Notes under the pieces: generated by a model
The model's input: only the letters and a program-made list of their open reading frames with translations
The model's database searches: none
What the model was told of the DNA's origin: nothing
Shown here: positions 22,949-33,200 of the stretch, piece after piece
Layout: the number at the start of each line of letters is the position of its first letter
Position numbering within the stretch: the first letter of the stretch is position 1
Made by a program: the position numbers and the translations under genes
Origin: Halocafeteria seosinensis
Lineage: Eukaryota; Sar; Bigyra; Bicosoecida
Assembly (NCBI GenBank): GCA_001687465.1
Contig: LVLI01000193.1
Coordinates: forward strand, 1 to 55,671
Direction: 5' to 3'
Length of the DNA stretch: 55,671 bases

Positions 22949-25544
22949 ATGAGCTACTGGTGGAAGATACCCTTGGTGGTGGCGGTGGTGCTCCTGGCCG
23001 ATGATGCTCATGCCACCTCCCACAGGGCATTACAGAGGCAATACGATGCATATCTCAAGGGAATCAGAGAGCACGGTGCAACAGAAGCGCAGGGAGACGC
23101 CGGTAGTAGTAGAGCTCGTTTGATTGAGCAGTATCATGCTCAATTGAAGGCGGCGGATGTCCTGCACGGCAAACGTCATTTGCCCATACGAGCAAAAGAG
23201 CAAGGGACCAGGCTTAGTTCTACGGCCTCCGTAGCGGGGATTCCTTCTGTGTGTGCGAGTTTCCCCAGTGCATTGAATGTGCTCGACTCGAACATCAGCA
23301 CGATGAAATCCTCCTGGGGTATGGTTCCCAACAGTGCTGGAAGTGCCCAGCGGTGTAAATCTGCTAATGGAAGCGAGTTTTGTATATTGCACGCGTCGTT
23401 CAAGTTGTTCGGGATATGCGTTCCGTCACAATGCGCTAACGGAAACCGAACAGTCATACAAAGTACGTTTGCGTACTCCTTCCCCGTGTGGTGGTATGCA
23501 GCGATTGACCCGAAATGGAAAGTCACGTGCGGTTGGCACAGTCAGCCCTTGTCGGACGAAGGAGCAGCATTTCTCGGAGTTATGGTCTCCGTCATGATAC
23601 TTTGCTTCTTGGGCATAATTACCGCTCGGTGCCGATGCACAAGAGAGTATTCTAGTGCGTACGTAAGCTGGAGACGAAGGAAACTCGAGCGGGAACGAAG
23701 ACTGAACACAGTAGATAGCGAAGGAGAACGAGTAATCAAGAAACCTCCTAAGCCCCAATTTATATGGGAACAACCCCATGAACCATTTGACTCCTTCCAA
23801 AGTAGGGAGAAACACGATGCTCTTGCCTCTCCAGCCTTTGGGAGACCAAAGTCGAAGGAGTCCAGTGGACATGGAGCATCGCCTCAGCTGCATGAAGCAT
23901 TTCACATGGTAGACCCCATGTCTTCCAGTCAGTTTAACAGGAATCTATCCACTGAATCCGAAAGTCGTTACCGAAGATGGAACGAGAAGGGTCTATACCG
24001 ATTGTGTGGATGGTGCAAGAAGGAGAATGCAGTTTCTAGACCCAAAGGAGAGGATTCCTTCCGCGCTCTGCTCAGCAATGAAACAGAAGAATCTTTGCTG
24101 CGGCATTCTACAAGTATCAACACCGCTGGGGACGTGGATCAACGTCCGAGACAACGGTTTGGCCAGAGGCTGTTATGTTGCTGGGGAGAAAAGACCCGCA
24201 GTGCCCGTCTGTCCAGTGATGCATCGGACCCACCGTCTGCGATGAATTTCAAGCATTCTCCATGGGGGACATTGCCATATTACATAGTGAACATCTTTGA
24301 ATCCGAAGATGCTGAAAAAGCAATTCCTCGATTGATTCCTCAGTTAGATGGTGTGCGTGTCTTGGGATTCCTCCATGTCATGCTGGGGAGTACTGCCTAC
24401 TACATGCGGACTCTGGGAATTGAGGCAGAAGCAAGCGTTCTCGGATCCGATGGGGTCCTTTCGTCCACCAGTTTCCAGTTTGTGTTGGCGTCGGATTTTT
24501 CAAATGACACGCTCCTACTGCTTGCTGGTTTTTTGGCATTCCATGCACTCATAAGGAGGGTAGACCATCAGCTAAATTCTGAAGGCACCATTCAGGTCAC
24601 ATCAACACTCCCCAAGCTCAAGGAATCGGTGAAAGCGGTAGCCAAAGGTGTAGCGATGAAGCTTACACGTGTTGCGCCGTTGTACTACACTATTGTTGGT
24701 TTTTATGCCCTGCTTGGTAATTCCCTAGGGAAAGGACCCTTCTGGACTTTGATGGTTCCGGGTACTGATGCTTGTAAGCAACACTGGTGGACGAACTTCC
24801 TGTTTGTGAACAATTTTGTACCCGGTCCATCGGACGTTGGAAGCAGTGATACAGATAGCGTATGGAGCTCACGGTGTCTTCCCTTCACGAGCTACATCGC
24901 GATTGATATGCAACTCTTCATGGTGGTGACACCCATTGTCATACTGTTATATGTATGGAAACGGTTGGCTGCCTTCATTTTTCTTCTGGTGTTGATGGCT
25001 ATATCGATCATTTTATCTGGTCTAATCGTAAACAAACATTCTTTGAGTTCTTTGGTTCATTTCGAGACTGAGCACTACCATGTGCAATCATTCAGCGTAT
25101 GGAATGAAGAATATATGTGGAAGTTCTATCTGCAACCACACACGAGAGCGCTGCCGTGGCTTTTAGGAATGTTTACAGCAATGTCATTTCACCTGCACGC
25201 GACAGTAAAAGGAGTGCAGCTGCGAGCTGGAAAGCGGCAATATAGACCCCGTAAAATTTTCAATTAACCCCGAAATAACGACAAGTGCCCCTGAAGCTAC
25301 TGCTGACAATTCCTGCACAGACCCTCCTGCAGGCCAAAGAAATACGTCCAGAACCTCTAGTGATGGAATGAAGTGGGTAGGATCAGCTGCAGCCAAGGCT
25401 CAGACGAATGGGGAAGTGCATGTTCCAGAAGACACTGACCGTTTTCGTCTCCCCGCCCAGCGGTTTCCTGCAGCGCGGAGATTGCCTATCAGGGAAGCAC
25501 ACCGTAGTAGAAACCAAAAGAAGTTTGGCAGATTCAGTCCTTGA
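22949..25544 (+). CDS. NRF-6-like acyltransferase 3 membrane protein, shortened helix bundle
   Basis: The family (nose resistant to fluoxetine) combines an extracellular NRF domain with an acyltransferase 3 helix bundle. Two exons, 22949-25250 and 25321-25544, with a 70-base intron, give 841 residues. Without this splice the frame stops at 25267. A signal peptide opens the protein (WWKIPLVVAVVLLADDAHA). The NRF domain (~75-190) has paired cysteines (GSEFCILHASFKLFGICVPS). One helix (~195-220) leads to a long Ser/Arg-rich cytoplasmic stretch. The acyltransferase part starts near 455 with QLDGVRVLGFLHVMLG, carrying the family His, and includes WWTNFLFVNNF, typical of this class. After about six helices ending LPWLLGMFTAMSFHLHA the protein passes into a basic hydrophilic tail instead of the four or so further helices expected. 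Function is inferred as lipid or small-molecule acylation or transport, with uncertain activity because of the missing helices. Confidence 0.85.
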
Positions 25545-25927
25545 TGTCTACTGCTAACGGTATGGTCCCTCTAATGCAATTGGTTCAGTATTGATGTTTG
25601 TATCGTAGCTCGAGAATCCGTGCACATGAGAGCTCATTAACGCTCTTTGTTTACAGGTCTTCGGGCTTACATCGAGAGAACCACATCAGCGAAATATAAG
25701 CAGTTATGTTTGTCCTCCAGTCGGCGCTCCGGCACGATGTCACAAAACATGGTGCCACACCGACAAAGCATGAATAGTAGAGCATTGAAACAGTTGACCC
25801 GTAGCATATGCTCGCGAAGCATCTTCGCGTCTCCGCGTCTCTTCTCTGTCGTCTTCGCATATTTACAAAACCTAATCAGGTTAGAATGCTTGGATTCTCA
25901 TTTCGTAATTCAAAATCGATAACCACT
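25545..25927. other. Convergent intergenic region
   Basis: These 383 bases lie between the stops of the NRF-6-like gene and PNPase. Frames on both strands are short and look random. A possible acceptor (ttgtttacag, about 25647-25656) has no matching downstream protein signal. Confidence 0.3.
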
Positions 25928-28900
25928 TTATTGCGATGTCTTCTTTCTTCCATCAGTCTTCTTCGATTTTGTTCTCATGCCATTGCGTTTGGAGGGGTTC
26001 CCAGGCTTCGGCGCCACGCGATGCAATGCAACCTCTGCTGAGAAGACGTTTGCATTGTAGGGCTTTTCTAGAGAAAGAGAAATGTCGTTACCCAGGTACT
26101 CGAACCAAACTTTTTCCCACCTGATACCGGCTTGAAGGTCCAACGGGTCATCGGCTCCATTCACAGCTTTACTCTTGGGCAGAAACTGATGTAGTTTCAG
26201 CTCATTCGACTCAGTCGTATGCGATGTTTCAGGAACAGCACCCCGTTTTCCGGTGGTGCTATCTGTTAGTGATTGTTCTTCGGAGCTCCCTATTTTTGCT
26301 GTTTTCGAGGGTCCTGACTCCTCAGACTTGTTACCTTCGGTGCTTGCATTCCCGATACCCGCGCGAGGAATAATCACGTCGTCTACTTTAGCGCCTTCTT
26401 CGATTAATGCTCGGATACTAAACTTAGCTCTACCTGAAGGATCTACATCTGTCACTTTAGCAGTGATCTTGGTACCTATGGGAACAATATCGGACAACTT
26501 CTGCACATGACCAGGAAGAATTTGGCTGACATGAAGAAGCCCTGCATCGTCCACGTCATTTACCGAGATGATTGCACCAAAGTCCAGGTGATCCGTTACT
26601 TCACCAGTTGCTTTGTCACCAACCCGAAGCCCCAGGGGCGATTCGGAGCCAGGGAGGGAGAAATTCATTCCTTCAGGTAGATTTCCATCGTTCGTTGACA
26701 GAAGTATGCCTTTCACCATGTCAATAGCCTTTTCGAGGGCGTCGTTGTTTTCAGCAAAGACTTGAAGATCTTCACGTCCCGGTTCGTTCAAAAATCTCAA
26801 GGCTGCTCCCGTTTCATTTTCTATAGCACGGAGAAACATTCCTCCAGGCCCAATCACGCGGCTACGCAGTTCACGAGGAATCGCAAGTAGCTCCATTCGT
26901 GGAGCAGTGTGTTTCAGTTTTGGACGTGGCGCTGAAATAGTTTCATTCATCGTTCGTAGAACCCTCAATCTTCCAATCTTGGCTACCTTCATAGCATCTT
27001 TCAGCACATCCAAGGAAATACCTGGGAGTTTAATATCCAGTTGTATAGCAGTGATCCCTTTATCAGTTCCAGCGACCTTGAAATCCATATCCCCGAAATG
27101 ATCCTCGAGACCTAAAATATCTGTCATTAGCATATATGAGCTACTTGATACCGTACTATCAGCAGTTGTATAACCGATGGAATCATAGATTTCGCGCAGG
27201 TAAGGCTCATCGGAGCAGCTGGCATGCTCCGAAGGTTTGTGGAAACCAAACGGTGTAACCAAACCGACACTTACCCCAGCCACGGTGTTTTTCATTGGTA
27301 CACCCGCATCCAACAATGCCAAGCTACCACCGCAAACAGTCGCCATTGAGGAAGATCCGTCACTTCCCGATACCTCGGACGTCGTTCTGACTACGTAGGG
27401 AAATTCCTCTTCGGAAGGTATCATTGGTGCCAGTGCCTTTTCGGCTAGAGCACCGTGTCCAATCATTCTCCTATTTATTGCAAATGATCTACCAACTTCG
27501 TTGACACAGTACGGCGGGAATTCATAGTGCAGCATAAACCTCTTTTCTCTGGTTCCTCCTGCGACGGGTCTAAGTTGTTGAGCTATTGTTGGTGGTCCCA
27601 ACGTTACTGTGCACATGCACTGAGTGTCACCTCTAGAAAAGAGCGAGCTACCATGGACTTTGGGGAATATATCCACTTCCCCTTGTAGCCTACGCAAATC
27701 CATAGAGGCGCGTCCATCAATGCGACTTCCACTGTCCAACAAAAGCAAATTACTTGAAGAATTCTTGTTCTCCTTAAACTCTTTCTTATAGTCAGTATCT
27801 AACACCTTTTTTCCATTCTCCAATAGCGCACCACGAATCGCCTCATGGAGAACCTCCTCTGCTGCCTGTTGACACTGTATCTGCAAAGTTTCAGCTTCAT
27901 CCTTTCCGGCGTCACTGCTACTTGCCAAAGACTGTTTAATCTTGTGTAGTGACTGCTGCATTAATATTGCCTGTGCTTTTGCTCTTTCATGTTTCGTCAT
28001 TGACGTATCGCGACACATTGCCTTTGCATCCTCCAACATGACGCTCCTCGCCACATCAACAAGTTGCCTCGGAGGCACCCCGAGCTTTCTCCATCTTTTC
28101 TCTTTCCCTGCTTTCGCGCGGAGCTCTTCCTGTAGTACTAATAACGGCTGGATTTCTTCTTCCGCCATTTTCATTGCCCGCATTAGCTGTTCCTCAGGTA
28201 TTTCATTTGCCTCCACCTCAACCATCACCGTTCGTCCGTATGTGCCCGCAAACAAGAGATTTAGATCGCTCTTGGAACTCTCCGCCTCTGTTGGATTTAC
28301 CACAAACTTGCCATCCACCATACCGACTCTCACCGCTGCTACAGGCCCATGAAATGGAATATCTGATAGCATCAAAGCAGTACTGGCACCAATTATTGAA
28401 AGCTGAACGCCAAACACACAAAAGAAAGGACCCATGGACAGATGATTACGGTAGACCTGGCTACAAAAAGTGGTGACTTACTGGATCCGTTGGGCATTCA
28501 TTATCGTAACTCATCACTGTCGAAACTAGCTGTGTATCATAACAGTATCCAGGAGGGAAAAGAGGTCTTAATGCTCGGTCGATGAACCGAGCGACCAACA
28601 CTTCTTTATCGGATGGTCTGCACCCACCGAAGCTTTCAGTCACCAAACGGCACTTAGCCGACCGAGATCGAAATTAAGATACGTACAAAGTTTCCCGCCG
28701 ACCAAACGTATGTGGGATGAATCCGGCAGCAAATGTCTTTTCCCGGTAATCTACTTGAAACGGCATGAAATTTTGATTCAGAAATTCTCTGTCACTGACA
28801 ACCGTGGTGAAGATGCTGCTATCTCCGTACCTGCCACAACGAAAGCAAAACAAAACCCATAGTCGATGGAGCACCCCTCCCATGTTTTGTGGCATCATGT

Positions 28901-29374
28901 CTTCACTCACTTTGCGAATACCGCTGAATCCGCCAAAGGCCCAAAGCGCCCCGTTTCCAGGACAAGTTGGCGTTGCCCTCCATGCTGTGTCGACACCGAG
29001 GCCACCGTGCGCCCCACGGATGAAGTCGTCGTCTCCGTCTTGGGTTGCTGCTCCTCGCCTTCCTGGTAGTACCGATACGAGGGTCTCCTGCGCCACGTCT
29101 CTTCATCTTCGACGCCTTCCACTCGACGTAATGCTGCGCTCTCTTCCTCTTCGTCTCCAGCCACCAAGCTATGCTCTTCCTCCGGACCAACTTGCTGCTG
29201 CTGCTGCTGCTGCTGCCGTTGTTGTCCCAGTGTTGCAGAGCAGTGGAGAAACCGGCATTGAGCCCCGAAAATCCTGGAATATTGGGGTAAAGTGGTCCTG
29301 AAGCTGCAATATCGTGTCCAAGCGACGACAGACTCAGGAGGCCGTACCATGCCCCGACGGATCATATGCGCCAT
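25928..29374 (-). CDS. PNP1: Polyribonucleotide nucleotidyltransferase (PNPase), probably mitochondrial
   Basis: The enzyme degrades RNA phosphorolytically from the 3' end and can also add tails. Four exons, 29374-28911, 28830-28687, 28617-28482 and 28402-25928 (introns 80, 69 and 79 bases), give 1072 residues. Joins are supported by family continuity: [40 protein letters not shown] and [20 protein letters not shown]. The N terminus ([16 protein letters not shown], then Arg/Ser/aromatic-rich) looks like a mitochondrial presequence; a plastid transit peptide is possible. Residues ~50-57 are a poly-Gln run from CAG/CTG repeats. Two RNase PH domains follow, the second with [15 protein letters not shown] and the catalytic-loop segment [13 protein letters not shown] domain ([20 protein letters not shown], ~760) and an S1 domain ([13 protein letters not shown], ~855) come next. 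The ~150-residue extension after S1 ends in a Lys-rich tail. An alternative acceptor five codons upstream in exon 3 is possible. Confidence 0.95.
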
Positions 29375-30235
29375 AGCTGATGATTCTCCCCCTTTCGTAC
29401 TTTGCTCAAATCAGATAGGCACACATACACACACATATATATATATGCCAAGCAAAACTACCTTGTCTATCTAGCGTATGTACAGACAGTCCATGGACCA
29501 TGGACCCAAGTTGAAGCTAACTTCAACCACAGCCGTACGCGGCGTATGTCTCGTACGGTACGTGTAAATTGTTAGGAAGGATCCGTGTTCATGGTGACAA
29601 GCTATCGCGTGGTGTTATGCACATAAAGACACCAAACCACGCCCTAAAATGTAACACAGCGGTAACAAGGGAAGCCTTACCAAAGGGAAGGAATTTTAAA
29701 GTGACTCGAAAAAGTTGACAAGACCAGGGTAGAAAACTAAACAACACTGATGGCTGTAGGAGCTCTCGTATGTGTGATACAGCTATTGTGCCAAAAGACA
29801 GAGGAACGAAAAACATACTCCAAACAAACAGATACAATGGAAGGAAGATTAGCTACCCTACTAAATTGTAGCTATAACATTGATGACTCGCGACGTGCCA
29901 AAGAAGTTCGGAAGAACTTAAGTACAGCGGACGCTTTTGATAATGAGCTCTCCTCTCATTGTATTCCTACTTGTGATTGGTACAACTCAAAACGTTCGGT
30001 GAATGGCTCCTTTTGCGAGCAGAAGGAAAGAAGAAGTCCCCTCGCTCTATTCAGCTCCAAAACGCAGTCCAAACGCTGATACAACTCTTGAATTTGCTTC
30101 ACATGTCTGTAACTCAGGTCTCTTGCAGAAGCTTTGAGCTGTCTGGTCGGGAGTTACGCAGTTCGTTTTGCTGTAAACCCGAACTGGACGCGACTCTGTG
30201 ATTCCAAGTAAGTTCTCCCCGTCAAACGCTTCGCT
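29375..30235. other. Gene-free spacer with CA/TA microsatellite
   Basis: An 861-base region between the PNPase start and the 3' end of the ULK4-like gene. It includes a compound CA/TA tract (cacacatacacacacatata, continuing as TA, about 29420-29448). The PNPase promoter should lie at its left end. The frames between 29750 and 30200 are short and show no protein character. Confidence 0.4.
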
Positions 30236-33200
30236 TCAGATTTCGCTCGACAAAGACGGAGGCTTGGCAGTAGTCGACGGGACTTGAGCAGGAGGCGGGC
30301 GAATACTAGTGGCTTCATCTTTCAGGGCATTCAGGAAGTGCGACGCCATATGGTGCAGAGGCGAAGAGTGTCCTTCGTCACGGTCACGACGAAAGACTAA
30401 GGAACTAAGACTATTCTCCAACGCAGGTTCTTGCTTGAATAACTGTTTAGCCGTGTTGGACGTCGAGATCAGATTGCTGAAGCACTTGAGAAGCCTATTC
30501 AATATTTGGTGATTAGAGCCCCCTTCATTGACTAGAGATTGTATCAGAGATGAGACCATAGAAAATGGATACTCAAATTTCTTTAATAAGCCCTGGGTTC
30601 TCGCTTCGCTGAGGCTTCTACTGAAAACTTTTTGCGACTCAAGCAACGACTTCGTTCCACTAAGCATGCAGTACACTTCATTCTTAGTAATCCTTTCGCT
30701 TATATCGGACCATTGCGTTACACCATCCAGAAGTATCGTCCTCGTACTGCTACTCTTGCTAAGCATCACTAACAGGTTTGAAGCGCTATCTACAATATGA
30801 TGCAGTTTTTGTCCCAGCTTCTCATTGCTGCCACGGGTGTCGATCGATGTAAGGACGAAAAGCGACGGTACGACTGCAGATATGCACTGTTGTAGCGGCA
30901 GCATTACGTTGAGACGCTTATCATGCAGTCTGTTTTCTGGCAATTCCACGCCTATAGTTAGTTGTGAGGGACGGGTGGAATATTCGAACACGATGTCTGT
31001 CAGAACGTCCAGTAGGATCCTGAGCGACTCTAGAATATACTCCTCCCGGCTCAATTCTGCATCAGCATCTCCATAATGTTGTTCCATCATACCTATGCCC
31101 AGTACATGAACCTGAATGAATGTAGTTTCTAAACAAGCAAAGTACGCTGGGAGAACGTTCTGCGCTATGCTTCCCACGCTACAACCAAAATATCCTCCTT
31201 CCATGAGCAAACTAACTAAGCGTAGCCCACGATATAATGTTTGGCTGGGAGTTTTGAAGGACGGAAAGTGTGCCATCAGTTTGAGTATTCGGTTCAGACT
31301 GTTCCGTGTTCTTGACGTCTCCGAAACAAGCAGATGGGAAGTCACAGGGTTAGCCGGATCCAGTAGGGCAAGTAATGTGGATAAGAACTCTGCGTGGGGT
31401 GAAAGGGGATCCGGCCCCGTCGGCGGAGAAGAGCCCCATTCGTAATCGACAGCTTCTGTTGAAACGGATATGTAGCGATCTACGAATTCACTGAACTCAC
31501 CATCCAACAATACTCCACTTTCTTCATTCCCATTGGCTTTGAACAAGCTTATCAAATCCGACGTAACAAGTGTGAACCGGTGTAAGCTTTTGACCATTGG
31601 CATCCGCGATTCTAGGCATTCAGTGCTGTGTATGAGTTTCTTCAGTAAAGAATAATCCTGGTTCGAAGCGGAAAGCATGCTACACAGAAGCTTCAGGTTG
31701 CTTAATAGCGGCGTTTCATATCTTTCAGATCCATTCATCTGCGACGCAACAATGGACAGTACCACGGTCTTCATAATGCAATGAAGAAGTTTCACAGAAA
31801 CCTCAAGAAGAGCACCAGGGCTACCAATTGTTGTTATGTCGTCCGCGGTAGAAACATGGTGGTTTTGGTGACATCTCTGATTGGCAGCATTAACTGCACT
31901 CAAACTGAGCCTTCCCAACAGTGGGACAAACATTAGACTTGTTTCTTGGTTCCGTTGCACCCAATTAACTACCAGCTCGATTTCCTTAGTTGCCTCCAGG
32001 AGATTTAGACGTTGCTCGTTGATAGAGCAAATAGAAAACACTTGATCGACCACAGAGGATAGAATATCAACCCCAAACTGGTCAATATTCGCGTCGACTT
32101 GCTGTTGAAGGGCTTCGAGTTGCAAAAGGGCTATGTCGCCTAGTGTAGGACTGTTTCCCTCCTCCAAAAGCTTTCGACAGGCAAAGCAGCGATCGTCATT
32201 AGAGGCTTGTTCGAGGGTGACAGAGCACCCTAATCCCAGCGCAGACAACACCGCTAGTTTTTTCTTATCACAACGCCTCCCGCGAAGCTGCTTCCACACA
32301 GCCCAACACGAGGCTACGTATTCCCGTATTACTTCTTCGTAATCATGCGGCACACTTTGCGTCTTAGGCTGGGTGACTTCCATGAGCATGGCGAAACCGC
32401 TGACTGATAGTAATGCCCAGATAGAGTGCACGCCGGAGCGTCCTCCGCCATCGTCCTCTCTTTGAGCATATACTTTAGCGATATTAGAGAAAAAAACCCT
32501 CGTTGGGAGGCTCTGCAAACCAAGGGTACGCCAAACAACCTCAGGCAATTTCTCAGGCCGCTTCCAGGGGAGTGAAGCGAAAAACGTTGTGACTTCCATT
32601 CGGGAAATGACTGTGCAGATTTCCACTGCCCCCGAAGACGCTCCACTTGTTTCATCAAGTCTAACAGACATATTTAACAGCTGAAGCATCTTCGAATTAA
32701 AATCACCGGTAAGCTCAGGATCGATCTTCCTGGCCGGAGGGGAGACAGACGGCTCGTCTTCCGATTCAAACTGCATCCGCAGACCATATGTACCAATGTT
32801 GTGCATTGTTTGAATGATGATATGGCATGGTGGCCACCACACATCAAGATTGCTCAGCGGCTCATCCGTAAGCGAGGGGATTAAGCGTTCCAACTGTTCG
32901 TCGAAAAATTGGAACACCCACTGAGGTACTTTGCGCTCATTGATCGTTAAACCAAGACTTGTGTCATCACAGGCAACAATTCCGTAAAATACGGCTTCCC
33001 CTAGAGCGCATAACGCAGCCGTCCGGAACATTGATAAGAGTTTCATATATGCATGCTTTACCTGTGGGTATCGACCCAACCACTTGTAGACGGGTAACTT
33101 CGTCTTGCAAACTCTTACGAGAGTCTCCATAAATTGATACCCTTCACTATATGATCCGCCGGAACCGTTCAAGGTGCGGGGTAAAGGAATGGGTATTACT

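Noticed and set aside
23426-23905. 159-codon minus-strand frame opposite the NRF-6-like gene
   Set aside because: Antisense to a well-supported exon and without conserved content.
25251-25320. Frameshift or pseudogene at the end of the NRF-6-like gene
   Set aside because: A 70-base GT-AG intron of typical size joins the two frames in phase, so no lesion needs to be assumed.
28804-29301. 165-codon plus-strand frame over PNPase exons 1-2
   Set aside because: Antisense of coding sequence; the poly-Ala run is the antisense of the poly-Gln repeat.
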